In this document: positions 13,249 to 21,917 of the stretch, one piece after another | Position numbering within the stretch: position 1 is the stretch's first letter | How the letters are laid out: each line of letters starts with the position of its first letter | DNA from: Actinomycetes bacterium | Lineage (GTDB): Bacteria; Actinomycetota; Actinomycetes; Jiangellales; Jiangellaceae | NCBI GenBank assembly: GCA_021793295.1 | Contig: JAJYTA010000009.1 | Coordinates: 1-53,155, forward strand | Direction: 5' to 3' | DNA length: 53,155 bases | Notes under the pieces: generated by a model | Seen by the model: only the letters and a program-made list of their open reading frames with translations | Told to the model about the DNA's origin: nothing | Databases searched by the model: none | Translations under genes and position numbers: made by a program

Positions 13249-14583
13249 GTGAGCAGTGACGTCGTGCGCCGGATCGAAGCCGAACTGCTCGCTCGGCGGC
13301 CGGAGTCGCACGTCGAGCCGTCTCTCGAGCGCATCCGCGACCTCGTCGACATGCTGGGTAACCCGCAGCGGGCGTTTCCGGTCGTGCACGTGGCGGGAAC
13401 GAACGGCAAGACGTCGACGGCCCGGATGATCGACGAGCTCTTGCGTGAGCTCAACCTGCGCACGGGCCGGTTCACCAGTCCGCACCTGCAATCGGTCACC
13501 GAACGTATCGTCCTCGACGGTGAGCCGGTCGCCGCCGAGCGCTTCGCGGCGACCTACGCCGAAGTGGCGCCGTTCCTCGACCTGGTCGACTCCAAACACG
13601 ACGTCGCGCTGGGCTACTTCGAGGTCCTGACGGCGCTGGCATACGCGATCTTCGCCGACGCCCCCGTGGACGCCGCCGTCGTCGAGGTCGGCATGGGCGG
13701 GTCGTGGGACGCCACGAACGTCGCGGACGGCAAGGTCGCCGTCGTCATGCCCATCTCGGTCGACCACGCCGACTATCTGGGCGACACCGTCGAGGTGATC
13801 AGCGAGGAGAAGGCGGGCATCATCAAGCCCGGCTCGTACGCGGTGCTCGCTGCGCAGGATGCGGCCGCCGCCGAGGTTCTGCTGGCCCGCTCGGTCGAGG
13901 TCGGCGCCACGGTGGCGCGCCAGGGCGTGGAGTTCGGGGTGCGGCGGCGCGAGATGGCCGTGGGCGGACAGATGCTGGACATCCAGGGTCTCGCCGGCTT
14001 GTACGACGACGTCTTCCTGCCGCTGCACGGTGAGTTCCAGGCGCACAACGCCGCCGCGGCTGTGGCGGCGGTCGAGGCGTTCGTGGGCGGGGGCCGCGAC
14101 GAGCTCGACGCGGAAGGGGTGCGCGCGGCGTTCTCCCGGGTCACGTCGCCAGGCCGGGTCGAGGCGCTGCGCCGGGGCCCGGTGGTGCTGGCCGACGCGG
14201 CACACAACCCGGCCGGCGCTGCCGCCCTGGCCGCGACGCTGTCGGAGGAGTTCTCGGCCACGTCGTTGGTGGCGGTCGTGGCGGTGCTGGGCGACAAGGA
14301 CGCTGCCGGCATCCTCGCTGCGCTGGAGCCGGTGGTGGCCGCGGTCGTCGTCACCGAGAACTCCTCGCCGCGTTGTCTTCCGGTCGCCGACCTGGAGGCC
14401 GTGGCCGTCGACGTGTTCGGCGAACAGCGCGTCAGCGTCGCCACCCCGCTACCCGAGGCCATCGACACCGGCCTGGCCCTGGCTGAGCGCGAAGGCGCCA
14501 TCGGCGGTCACGGCGTCGTCGTGACCGGCTCGGTGGTGACGGCGGGCGACGCTCGGCAGGCGTTCCTGGGGGACAGCGGATGA
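13249..14583 (+). CDS. folC: Bifunctional folylpolyglutamate synthase / dihydrofolate synthase
   Basis: Mur-ligase family enzyme that adds glutamate to dihydropteroate and to folates. The ATP loop GTNGKTSTA is at about residues 51-59; VGMGGSWDATN and the central DHxxYLG block (VDHADYLGD) are also visible, with the C-terminal ligase domain from about 300 (DAAHNPAGA). Length 444 is normal. The start GTG 13249 overlaps a GGTGAG purine stretch. The stop overlaps the ATG of the DUF4233 gene, indicating coupling. Confidence 0.95.
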   Translation: MSSDVVRRIEAELLARRPESHVEPSLERIRDLVDMLGNPQRAFPVVHVAGTNGKTSTARMIDELLRELNLRTGRFTSPHLQSVTERIVLDGEPVAAERFAATYAEVAPFLDLVDSKHDVALGYFEVLTALAYAIFADAPVDAAVVEVGMGGSWDATNVADGKVAVVMPISVDHADYLGDTVEVISEEKAGIIKPGSYAVLAAQDAAAAEVLLARSVEVGATVARQGVEFGVRRREMAVGGQMLDIQGLAGLYDDVFLPLHGEFQAHNAAAAVAAVEAFVGGGRDELDAEGVRAAFSRVTSPGRVEALRRGPVVLADAAHNPAGAAALAATLSEEFSATSLVAVVAVLGDKDAAGILAALEPVVAAVVVTENSSPRCLPVADLEAVAVDVFGEQRVSVATPLPEAIDTGLALAEREGAIGGHGVVVTGSVVTAGDARQAFLGDSG

Positions 14584-14912
14584 GCCGGATCGCTGCGACG
14601 ATCCTGACCTTCGAGTCGATCGTCATCCTGCTGGCGGTGCCGGTCGCGGTGAACGTCTCCGACGTGCGAACGTCGACGGCGTGGCTGGCCGCGGGCGCAC
14701 TGGTACTGATGTGCGTCGTGGCCGCCGGTAGCCTGCGTCACGGCCGAGTGGGTTACGTCCTCGGCTCCGTCGCGCAGGTGGCCGTCGTGCTCGCCGGGTT
14801 CGTGGTGCCGGTGATGTTCGTGCTGGGCGGGTTGTTCGCCCTCATCTGGTTCATCCTGATGCGCATCGGCCCCGAGGTCGAGCGCGCCAAGGCCGCCCGC
14901 GAGGGCGAGTGA
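14580..14912 (+). CDS. DUF4233 membrane protein
   Basis: A 110-residue protein with four hydrophobic segments (TILTFESIVILLAVPV, WLAAGALVLMCVVA, VAQVAVVLAGFVVPV, MFVLGGLFALIWFIL) and a charged tail. It matches the DUF4233 family, found almost always directly after folC in actinobacteria. Function unknown. The ATG overlaps the folC stop. A strong bidirectional terminator follows. Confidence 0.88.
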   Translation: MSRIAATILTFESIVILLAVPVAVNVSDVRTSTAWLAAGALVLMCVVAAGSLRHGRVGYVLGSVAQVAVVLAGFVVPVMFVLGGLFALIWFILMRIGPEVERAKAAREGE

Positions 14913-14916
14913 CGAA

Positions 14917-14954
14917 GCAGGATCTGCCAGCGCTTCGGCGCCGGCAGATCCTGC
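14917..14954. terminator. Bidirectional terminator between DUF4233 and ndk
   Basis: A perfect 12-bp stem, GCAGGATCTGCC with GGCAGATCCTGC, extended by further pairing inside (GCGC around TTCG). It fills the 48-bp convergent gap between two opposing genes and can serve both strands. Confidence 0.85.
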
Positions 14955-14960
14955 GTCGAC

Positions 14961-15368
14961 TCACAGCCCAGGGAACCAGAGCTCGAGCTCGCGCTTGGCG
15001 GAGTCGGCCGAGTCCGAGGCGTGCACCAGGTTCTCCGACGTCGACAGTGCATAGTCGCCGCGGATGGTGCCGGGAGCGGCCTTACGCCCGTCGGTGGCGC
15101 CGTTGAGCCCGCGTACGACGTCGATGGCCTGGTCTCCTTCGAGGACGAGCGCGACCAGCGGCCCGCCGGTGACGAACTCGCGCAAGGCCGGGTAGAACGG
15201 CTTTTCGACGTGCTCGGCGTAGTGAGCGTCGGCCAGCGAAGCATCGATGGTGCGCTGATCCATCGCGACGATGGACAGTCCCTTGTTCTCGTAACGGGCC
15301 AGAATCGTTCCGACCAGGCCGCGGCGGACGGCGTCGGGCTTGATCAAGACGAGCGTGCGCTCGGACAC
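14961..15368 (-). CDS. ndk: Nucleoside diphosphate kinase
   Basis: Transfers the terminal phosphate of NTPs to NDPs through a phosphohistidine. The 135-residue protein begins SERTLVLIKPDAVRRG and carries the active-site block NLVHASDS with the histidine near residue 114. The GTG start at 15366-15368 has AGGAG seven bases upstream; the longer open frame reaching 15503 has no such support. In many actinobacteria mreB lies near ndk; here the neighbour is a Tad locus. Confidence 0.96.
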   Translation of the reverse strand: MSERTLVLIKPDAVRRGLVGTILARYENKGLSIVAMDQRTIDASLADAHYAEHVEKPFYPALREFVTGGPLVALVLEGDQAIDVVRGLNGATDGRKAAPGTIRGDYALSTSENLVHASDSADSAKRELELWFPGL

Positions 15369-15422
15369 GGGGATTCTCCTGTGCGAAAAGTGATACGGAC
15401 GTTGTGCAGACATTAACGCGTT

Positions 15423-15437
15423 CTGCCCGCCGGGCAG
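15423..15437. promoter_or_regulatory. 15-bp palindrome between ndk and the Tad locus
   Basis: CTGCCCG and CGGGCAG flank a single C, a perfect dyad in the 227-bp divergent region between ndk and the SAF-domain gene. It could be an operator, but GC-rich palindromes also arise by chance. No clear promoter for the Tad operon was seen in the rest of this gap. Confidence 0.25.
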
Positions 15438-15595
15438 GCGCCGGCAGTGACCTGGCCGGCCATGCTCATGGTCAAGATTCGCGATACAGTGCCCCACGGA
15501 CAAGTACGCGGTGCGGGGCCGCGGCGCGCGGCGCGAGCGGCGAGCGGATCGCCCGCCGACGACATGGACCGATTCTGGAGCGGTAGAGCGACCTC

Positions 15596-16393
15596 ATGGC
15601 GGGGACAGTGCAAAGCGGCGATGCGACCAGTGAACGACAGCGAGCACGCGAACAGCGCGGCATCCGCAGCACTCAACGAGTCAAGAGCGAAGCCAACCGG
15701 CTGCCCGCTCCGCCGCGCCAGCGCCGCCCGGCGCTGGCCGCGCTGGCGGTCCTGCTGATCGTCGGCGGCGCGGCGGTGGCCGCGCTGCTGGCGCTGCGGG
15801 TGGACGAACGGGTCGAGGTGGTCCAGGCCGGTGCCACCATCCAAGCCGGCCAGCAGATCACCGCGGAGCACCTCACCACCACTCGTGTCGCCGCCGAAAG
15901 CGACCTGCTGGTGCCGGAGTCTCAGGCCGACCGCCTCATCGGCACCTACGCGTCGTCCCAGATCACCGAGGGCCAGCTCATCGACGTCACCATGCTCAAC
16001 GAGTCCGGCCCGATCGAAAGCGACGGCGTCGCGGTGGGTGCCTCGTTGGCCACCGGGTTCGCGCCGGCCGAGGGTCTGCGTGCCGGCGACATCGTCGACT
16101 TGGTCTCCATCGTCACCGGGCAGGGCGAGACCATCGTCGAAGACGCTCGCGTCGCGTCCGCGTCGACCACCGGCGGCAACGACGGTACGCAGGCGGGTGT
16201 GTCGGCGACATTCATCGTCGACCGCGAAGATGCCGCGCAGGTGGCCGGCGTTGCCGCCACCAACCAGTTGGTCGTCGTGCTGGTCGAGCGCGGTGTGCCG
16301 TTCGAGGACAACGCCGACGACGCCGACAACGCCGACGATGGCGGCGGCGACGACGCCGGGTCCGACGAGGAATCCGCTGAGGAACAGGGGTGA
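15596..16393 (+). CDS. SAF-domain protein, CpaB/RcpC-like (Tad pilus)
   Basis: A 265-residue membrane protein. A basic N-terminus (1-45) is followed by one transmembrane segment (ALAALAVLLIVGGAAVAALLAL, about 46-67) and an extracytoplasmic SAF domain (AGATIQAGQQITAEHL, ASSQITEGQLID). The C-terminal 25 residues are Asp/Ala-rich and disordered. SAF proteins of the CpaB class stabilise the Tad pilus machine and in Gram-positive loci open the operon, as here. The TadZ gene starts 4 bp after its stop. Start ATG 15596 has only a weak GGAGCGG upstream. Confidence 0.8.
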   Translation: MAGTVQSGDATSERQRAREQRGIRSTQRVKSEANRLPAPPRQRRPALAALAVLLIVGGAAVAALLALRVDERVEVVQAGATIQAGQQITAEHLTTTRVAAESDLLVPESQADRLIGTYASSQITEGQLIDVTMLNESGPIESDGVAVGASLATGFAPAEGLRAGDIVDLVSIVTGQGETIVEDARVASASTTGGNDGTQAGVSATFIVDREDAAQVAGVAATNQLVVVLVERGVPFEDNADDADNADDGGGDDAGSDEESAEEQG

Positions 16394-16397
16394 GCCG

Positions 16398-17177
16398 GTG
16401 CTGATCGCCTTTGTCTCGGCCAAGGGCTCGCCCGGCGTCACCACCACGGTGAACGCGCTGGGCGGAATCTGGCCTTCGGACGTCGTCGTGGCCGATTTCG
16501 ACCCGGCCGGAGGCGACTTCGCCTTGCGTCACCGCGGGGTGGACGGCGAGCCGTTGGACAACGACCGCGGCCTGCTGTCGCTCGCGGCCGCTGCCCGGCG
16601 CGGTACCGGCGAGGCCGATCTCGGCGAGCACGTCCAGGTCGCCTCGGGAGGGCTCCAGGTCATCCCTGGTGTCACCCGGCCGGAGCAGTTCACCGGTATC
16701 GGCGCTGCGTGGCCGGCCGTTGCCACCATGCTGGCCAACAGCCCCTTCGACGTGCTCGTCGACTGCGGGCGGGTGGTGCCCGGCACCCCGCTCCTGCCGG
16801 TGCTCACCGCCGCCGACGCCGTCATCTTCGTCGTCCGGCCCGGCATCGAGTATTACGCGCACCTGCGTGAACGGCTGCGCTGGCTGGCCGAGCCGCTGCA
16901 CATCGGCGAGCTCGGCAGCATCCCGCTCGGCATCGCGTTGATCGCCGGTAGCTCCGACACCTCTGCTCCTCGTGATCTCGACCGGTTGCTGCAGTACGAC
17001 GGGCACCAGGTCAGCGTCCTCGGCCGGATCGCCGAGGACCCCAAGGCCGCCGGCGCCCTGGCGGGGCGATGGAGCCGTCGCATCGACCGGTCGTTGTTGA
17101 TCCGGTCGGCGCGCGAGCTGGCCGAGTCCGCACGCGCGCTGGCCATGGCACGAACGCGGACTTCGGCAAGGAGCTGA
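16398..17177 (+). CDS. tadZ: TadZ/CpaE-like ParA-family protein
   Basis: A 259-residue MinD/ParA-like protein that in Tad systems localises the secretion machine. It starts VLIAFVSAKGSPGVTTT. The deviant Walker A signature Lys9 is present, but the second P-loop lysine is replaced by Val14, so ATP hydrolysis is doubtful. The switch region DFDPAGGDFALRH is clear. The GTG start at 16398 overlaps no upstream gene and gives a family-like N-terminus; the longer open frame upstream lies inside the SAF gene. tadA follows by 6 bp. Confidence 0.8.
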   Translation: MLIAFVSAKGSPGVTTTVNALGGIWPSDVVVADFDPAGGDFALRHRGVDGEPLDNDRGLLSLAAAARRGTGEADLGEHVQVASGGLQVIPGVTRPEQFTGIGAAWPAVATMLANSPFDVLVDCGRVVPGTPLLPVLTAADAVIFVVRPGIEYYAHLRERLRWLAEPLHIGELGSIPLGIALIAGSSDTSAPRDLDRLLQYDGHQVSVLGRIAEDPKAAGALAGRWSRRIDRSLLIRSARELAESARALAMARTRTSARS

Positions 17178-17183
17178 TGGCAC

Positions 17184-18485
17184 GTGGATCAGAACCTCAT
17201 CCGACGCCTGCGCGAGGAGGTCGCCGACACCCTGGCGCGCCAGCGGCGCGACGACGCCGCCAACGGCGTGCCGCCCATGACCGGCGAGGACGAGCGCCAG
17301 TTCGCCCGAGCCGTCATCGGGCGGGTGCTCGACTCCTACGCCCGCGAGGAGATCAGCGCCGGGCGAACCCCGCCGACGGCCGAAGAGGAAGAGGAGATCT
17401 CTTCGGGTATCCACGCCGCTCTGTTCGGTGTGGGTCGGCTGCAGCCGCTGCTCGACGACCTCGAGGTCGAGAACATCGACATCAACGGCTACGACAACGT
17501 GTTCATCCAGTACGCCGACGGGCGTGAGGTGAACGGCGCCCCGGTGGCCGAAAGCGACGACGAGCTGGTCGAACTCGTGCAGATCCTCGGCGCCTACTCC
17601 GGGCTGACCAGCCGTCCCTTCGACTCCGCCAACCCGCAGCTCGACATGCGCCTGCCCGACGGCAGCCGGCTCTCCGCGGTCATGGGCGTGTGCGCACGCC
17701 CGGCGGTGTCGATCCGGCGCGCCCGGCTGTCGCGGGTTCACCTCGACGAGCTGGTCTCCTACGGCTCAGTGACCGAGGAACTGGCGGCCTTCCTGTCCGC
17801 AGCCGTGGCCGCGCGGAAGAACATCATGATCGCCGGTGCCACGAACGCGGGCAAGACGACGCTGCTGCGCGCGCTGGCCAACGAGATCCCGCCGTCCGAG
17901 CGGCTCATCACCGTCGAGCGGGCCCTCGAGCTCGGGCTGGGGGAGTTCCCCGACCTGCACCCCAACGTCGTCGCGTTCGAGGAGCGGCTGCCCAACTCCG
18001 AGGGCCAAGGCGCCATCACCATGGCCGAGCTGGTCCGCCGCAGCTTGCGGATGAACCCCAGCCGGGTGATCGTCGGCGAGGTGCTCGGTGACGAGATCGT
18101 CACGATGCTCAACGCCATGAGCCAGGGCAACGACGGTTCACTGTCGACCATTCACGCCAACAGCTCCATCGAGGTGTTCAACCGCATCTCGACCTACGCC
18201 ATCCAATCGGTCGAACGACTGCCGGTGGACGCGACCATGATGTTGATCGCCGGTGCCATCGACTTCGTCGTGTTCGTCGAGAAACGCAACGAGTTCAACG
18301 AGGGCGGCAAGCTGCGCCGGTTCGTGTCGAGCATCCGGGAGATCAACGGTGTGGACGGCCGGGTGCTGTCCAGCGAGGTCTTCGCCGCGGGCCCGGACGG
18401 AGTCGCCGTGCCGGCGGCTCCGATCTCGTGCCTGGACGATCTCGTCGCCGTCGGGTACAACCCGCATTCCCAGGTGATCGCGTGA
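17184..18485 (+). CDS. tadA: TadA/CpaF secretion ATPase
   Basis: Hexameric ATPase of the type II/IV secretion superfamily that powers Tad pilus assembly. The N-terminal domain (1-150) precedes the catalytic domain: P-loop GATNAGKTT (218-226), Asp/Glu block RVIVGEVLGDE (about 294-304) and His box STIHANS (about 321-327). Length 433. AAGGAG at 17168-17173 supports GTG 17184. The stop overlaps the GTG of tadB. Confidence 0.93.
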   Translation: MDQNLIRRLREEVADTLARQRRDDAANGVPPMTGEDERQFARAVIGRVLDSYAREEISAGRTPPTAEEEEEISSGIHAALFGVGRLQPLLDDLEVENIDINGYDNVFIQYADGREVNGAPVAESDDELVELVQILGAYSGLTSRPFDSANPQLDMRLPDGSRLSAVMGVCARPAVSIRRARLSRVHLDELVSYGSVTEELAAFLSAAVAARKNIMIAGATNAGKTTLLRALANEIPPSERLITVERALELGLGEFPDLHPNVVAFEERLPNSEGQGAITMAELVRRSLRMNPSRVIVGEVLGDEIVTMLNAMSQGNDGSLSTIHANSSIEVFNRISTYAIQSVERLPVDATMMLIAGAIDFVVFVEKRNEFNEGGKLRRFVSSIREINGVDGRVLSSEVFAAGPDGVAVPAAPISCLDDLVAVGYNPHSQVIA

Positions 18486-19351
18486 GCCCGTCCATCCTGC
18501 TCATCACGCTGATCGGTGCCGGTATCGGCGCCGCGATCATGTTGTTGATCGTGGCGCTGCGGGGGACCGAACCCAAGCCGCCGCAGCCGGGGACCTCGGC
18601 GCGGTCGATGGTGGAGAAGCTCGGCCGGCAGACCGTTCTGGGCATCGGCGCGGGCGTCGCGACGCTGGCCGTGACGCGGTGGCCGGTGGCCGCCATCGGC
18701 GGCGGCTTGTTGGTGACGTTCTGGCCGGCGCTGTTCGGCGGGGCGAAGTCCGAACGTGACGCCATCGCGCGCCTGGACGGGCTGGCGTCGTGGACGGAGT
18801 CGCTGCGCGACACCATCGCCGGCGCGGTGGGCCTCGAGCAGGCGATCCCGGCCACGGTCTACGCCGCTTCGCCGTCGATCCAGCCGCAGCTGCGCCTGCT
18901 CGCCGACCGCCTGCGCATCCGGGTGCCGATGCCCGAGGCGCTGCAGAGCTTCGCTGACGACCTCGACGACGCCAGCGCCGACCTGGTCGTGTCAGCGCTG
19001 ATCCTCAACGCGCGGCTGCGCGGGCCGGGTCTGCGCCAGGTGTTGAGTTCGCTGGCCGACTCCGCACGCGCCGAGCTCGACATGCGCCAGCGCGTGCTGG
19101 CCGGGCGAGCGAGCACGCGGCGCTCGGTGCAGATCGTGGTGATCTTCAGCCTCGGGTTCATGCTCTTCCTCGCCGTGGTCAATCGGGACTACGTCGAGCC
19201 CTACTCCCAGCCGCTGGGTCAGATCGTGCTGGGAGTCATCATGGGCATCTTCGCGCTGGGCTTCATCTGGATGCGCCGGCTGGCGGCCTTCGAGACCCCG
19301 GCGCGGTTCCTGGTCACCGCAGAAGCCGAGGGTAGCGGGGTGCGGTCATGA
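18482..19351 (+). CDS. tadB: TadB inner-membrane platform protein
   Basis: Type II secretion F-domain protein of 289 residues. Hydrophobic segments occur at the N-terminus (ILLITLIGAGIGAAIMLLIVAL), near 60-80 and at the C-terminus (SLGFMLFLAVVNRDY, IVLGVIMGIFALGFIWM). A T2SSF core lies between (WTESLRDTIAGAVGLEQAI). GTG 18482 overlaps the tadA stop. Forms the pilus platform with TadC. Confidence 0.88.
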   Translation: MSPSILLITLIGAGIGAAIMLLIVALRGTEPKPPQPGTSARSMVEKLGRQTVLGIGAGVATLAVTRWPVAAIGGGLLVTFWPALFGGAKSERDAIARLDGLASWTESLRDTIAGAVGLEQAIPATVYAASPSIQPQLRLLADRLRIRVPMPEALQSFADDLDDASADLVVSALILNARLRGPGLRQVLSSLADSARAELDMRQRVLAGRASTRRSVQIVVIFSLGFMLFLAVVNRDYVEPYSQPLGQIVLGVIMGIFALGFIWMRRLAAFETPARFLVTAEAEGSGVRS

Positions 19352-20274
19352 CCCTGATCATGCTCGGCGGTGCCGTGGTCGGCCTCGGGCTGTTGCTGCT
19401 CGGGGTGCTGATCTCGGCTCCGCGGGTCAACCCGGCCGCGGCGTTGGCCAAACTGGACGCCGAACGCACCCGGGCGAAACACGAACGCCTGGTCGCGGTG
19501 TCGATCGACCCGCGCCAGGTGCGCGAGTCGCCGACGCTGCGCCGGTTCGGCGGGCAACTGCGCGAGACGCTGGAGAACGCGGGCATCAACCTAGGCTCGC
19601 TGCGCCGCGACCTGTCGCTGATGGGCCGCTCGCTCGAAGGACACTTGGCCACGACCGTGCTCACGGGGCTGATCGGGTTCATGACCCCGGTGGTCGTGTC
19701 GACGATCCTCACGGTCGGCGGCATCTCATTCGGCATCCCTGCCTCGGCCGTGCTTGGTTTCGTCCTGGCCCTGGTGTTCGCCGTCATCCCGACGCTCACC
19801 TTGCGGTCCAACGCTGCCGACCGGCGCCGCGACTTCCGCCATGTCGTCGGCTCCTTTCTCGACCTCGTCGCCATGAACCTCGCCGGTGGCCGGGGCGTTC
19901 CCGAAGCGCTGCAGGCGGCCTCGTCACTCAGCGACGGGTGGGGGATGGTCCGCATCCGCGACACGCTGCTCACCGCCCGGCTGCACGGAGTGACGCCGTG
20001 GGCCGCACTGGGCGAGCTCGGGGACGAGGTCGGCGTGGAGGAGTTGCGCGACCTCGCCGCGGCGCTGGCCCTGGTCGCCGAGGACGGCGCGAAGGTGCGT
20101 GAGTCGCTGGCAGCCCGTGCGGCGTCGATCCGCCGGCGGGAGCTGGCCGAGATCGAGGGCAAGGCCGGGCAGAAGTCGCAGTCGATGCTCGTGGCGCAGT
20201 TGCTGCTGTGTGTCGGCTTCCTGATCTTCCTCGTCTACCCGGCCCTGGTCGACGTCATGACCCAGAGCGGCTGA
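19348..20274 (+). CDS. tadC: TadC inner-membrane platform protein
   Basis: Second T2SSF-domain platform protein, 308 residues. N-terminal segment LIMLGGAVVGLGLLLLGVLI, a central pair of membrane segments (about 105-155), and a C-terminal segment LLLCVGFLIFLVYPALVDVM. The core FLDLVAMNLAGGRGVPEAL is typical. The ATG overlaps the tadB stop (ATGA). Confidence 0.88.
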   Translation: MTLIMLGGAVVGLGLLLLGVLISAPRVNPAAALAKLDAERTRAKHERLVAVSIDPRQVRESPTLRRFGGQLRETLENAGINLGSLRRDLSLMGRSLEGHLATTVLTGLIGFMTPVVVSTILTVGGISFGIPASAVLGFVLALVFAVIPTLTLRSNAADRRRDFRHVVGSFLDLVAMNLAGGRGVPEALQAASSLSDGWGMVRIRDTLLTARLHGVTPWAALGELGDEVGVEELRDLAAALALVAEDGAKVRESLAARAASIRRRELAEIEGKAGQKSQSMLVAQLLLCVGFLIFLVYPALVDVMTQSG

Positions 20275-20335
20275 CGGAGGCTGACGAGGCGAACAAGGCA
20301 TAATCCCGACGCAACCGATCCGGACCTGGAGACCG

Positions 20336-20569
20336 ATGAGTATGAATCTCGATCTGAAACCCAACACCCCCCTGGGTTGGCTGATGCTGACCCTGACGGC
20401 CCACGTCGAACGGGCCCGGCGCGCCCCCGACCGTGGCGCCTCGGCCATCGAGTTCGTCATCATCACCGCCGTGCTGGTGGCCCTCGCCGCGGCCGTGGGG
20501 GTCGTGATCTATCGGCTCGTCAAGACCGAGGCCGACTCCATCGACATCCCGGACGCTCCCGGCGGCTGA
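20336..20569 (+). CDS. Flp-like pilin or pseudopilin
   Basis: A 77-residue protein with a class III (type IVb) prepilin pattern: a leader of 34 residues ending in Gly34, then ASAIEF with Glu at +5, then a hydrophobic helix (VIITAVLVALAAAVGVVIYRLV). It is the most likely major pilin by position after tadC. The leader is longer than usual for Flp. ATG 20336 has GGAG at 20328-20331. A CATAAT box at 20299-20304 could give it an extra promoter, as often seen for abundant pilins. No prepilin peptidase gene is in the window. Confidence 0.78.
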   Translation: MSMNLDLKPNTPLGWLMLTLTAHVERARRAPDRGASAIEFVIITAVLVALAAAVGVVIYRLVKTEADSIDIPDAPGG

Positions 20570-20583
20570 GCCTCGAGGTCACC

Positions 20584-20991
20584 ATGGTGCTGGAACGCCT
20601 CAGGCGGCTGCGATCACAACGCGGGGTCAGCTCGATCGAGCTCGTGCTGTACACCCCGCTCATGTTCTTGATCATTTTTGTGATCGTGCAGTTCACCCTG
20701 ACGTGGCACGGCAACCAGATCGCCGCGGCGGCCGCGCGTGAGGCCGCTCGGGAGGCCCGCATCGGCGGGGGTACCCCAGCGGCTTTGTCCGCTGCCGAGG
20801 CCCGCGGCCACGAGTACGCCGAGGTCGTGGGCAACGGCCATCTGGTCGACATCGAAGTCGATGCCGTCCAGGTGGGTGAGAACGTCCGAGTGACGGTGAG
20901 CGGGCGGGCCACCGAGATCGTCAACAACCTCGCTCCGCGGGTCTCACAGACCGTGGAAGGCCCGATCGAACAGTTCATCCCGGACCTATGA
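20584..20991 (+). CDS. tadE: TadE-like minor pilin
   Basis: A 135-residue pseudopilin: leader ending Gly14, then VSSIEL with Glu at +5, helix VLYTPLMFLIIFVIVQFTL, and a small extracellular domain (EVDAVQVGENVRVTVSG). This is the TadE-family form. ATG 20584 follows a GAGGT; the longer frame beginning at 20377 lies inside the pilin gene. The stop overlaps the next ATG. Confidence 0.85.
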   Translation: MVLERLRRLRSQRGVSSIELVLYTPLMFLIIFVIVQFTLTWHGNQIAAAAAREAAREARIGGGTPAALSAAEARGHEYAEVVGNGHLVDIEVDAVQVGENVRVTVSGRATEIVNNLAPRVSQTVEGPIEQFIPDL

Positions 20992-21413
20992 CACGTATCC
21001 AGCAGGTGGCGCGGACGCTGGGCCGGCAGCGCGGATCGATGGCCGTGGAGGTCGTGATCCTGGCGCCGGTCCTCGTCGCCGTCATGATGCTCGTCGTCGG
21101 CTTCGGCCGCTACGTCGACCGCTCCGCCGACGTCGATTCGATGGCCCGCGACGCGGTCCGGGCGGCATCGCTGCAGCGTGACTACGGATCGGCCAGTGCC
21201 GCCGCACAGGCGATCGTCGAGTCGTCGACGCCGCCGGGCGTGTCGTGTGGGCAGGCTTCGCTGGGCGGGACGTTCGCGGCCGGCGAGATCATCACGGTCG
21301 AGGTCAGCTGCAAGGTGTCGTTCGACGGTCTCGGCTTCATCGGGCTGCCGGGCTCGGCGACATTGACCGGGGAGAGCTCGGCGCCGCTGGACGTGCTGCG
21401 GAGAACATCGTGA
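20988..21413 (+). CDS. TadF/TadE-like minor pilin
   Basis: A 141-residue pseudopilin: leader ending Gly16, then SMAVEV with Glu at +5, helix VILAPVLVAVMMLVVGFGRYV, and an extracellular part with two cysteines (GVSCGQ and EVSCKV) able to form a disulfide. ATG overlaps the tadE stop. Its own stop overlaps the next GTG. Confidence 0.82.
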   Translation: MTRIQQVARTLGRQRGSMAVEVVILAPVLVAVMMLVVGFGRYVDRSADVDSMARDAVRAASLQRDYGSASAAAQAIVESSTPPGVSCGQASLGGTFAAGEIITVEVSCKVSFDGLGFIGLPGSATLTGESSAPLDVLRRTS

Positions 21414-21847
21414 TCCGCCGCACGCGCAGCGAGCGCGGCGCCATCAGCGCGATGCTCGTCACGCTGATCGTCATGCTGTTCGTGCTCGCCGGTCTGGTCG
21501 TCGATGGCGGATTCGCCATCAACGCGCGGCAGAAGATCTACGACGACGCCGAACAAGCCGCCCGCGCGGCGGCGAATCAGATCGACATCGAAACCTTGCG
21601 AGCCACCGGCGAGATCGTCATCCTCGAAGGGCAGGCCCGGCAGAAGGCCCAGGAGTACATGAGTGCTCGAGGCTATCCGCCGAGCCAGGTTCAGGTCTCG
21701 GTCGACGACGTTGCGGGCGAGGTGACCGTGGCTGCTCGGGACACCGTCAACACGACACTGCTGCAGCTGATCTTCATCTCGGACTTCGACGTCGAAGGCC
21801 AGGCCACCTCGCGCCCGGCCGTCGGCATCACGGGGGAGATGCCATGA
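21410..21847 (+). CDS. TadG-like (TadE/G family) membrane protein
   Basis: A 145-residue protein starting VIRRTRSERG-AISAM, with helix LVTLIVMLFVLAGLVVDGG followed by INARQKIYDDAEQAARAAANQ, the TadG-type pattern. Unlike its three neighbours it lacks the +5 glutamate (Met instead), so it may not be processed like the pilins. GTG 21410 overlaps the previous stop. It is shorter than proteobacterial TadG and has no von Willebrand domain. Confidence 0.78.
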   Translation: MIRRTRSERGAISAMLVTLIVMLFVLAGLVVDGGFAINARQKIYDDAEQAARAAANQIDIETLRATGEIVILEGQARQKAQEYMSARGYPPSQVQVSVDDVAGEVTVAARDTVNTTLLQLIFISDFDVEGQATSRPAVGITGEMP

Positions 21848-21917
21848 TCGGGAGACGTTCGCACCCGAACGATGCGCACTGCCAGCGATTGACCAGGAGC
21901 GGAACGGACAAGCCAGC

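Noticed and set aside
10492-14205. 1237-codon minus-strand frame opposite valS and folC
   Set aside because: Shadow of two certain genes; composition is low-complexity Arg/His/Gly/Val and it spans a gene boundary.
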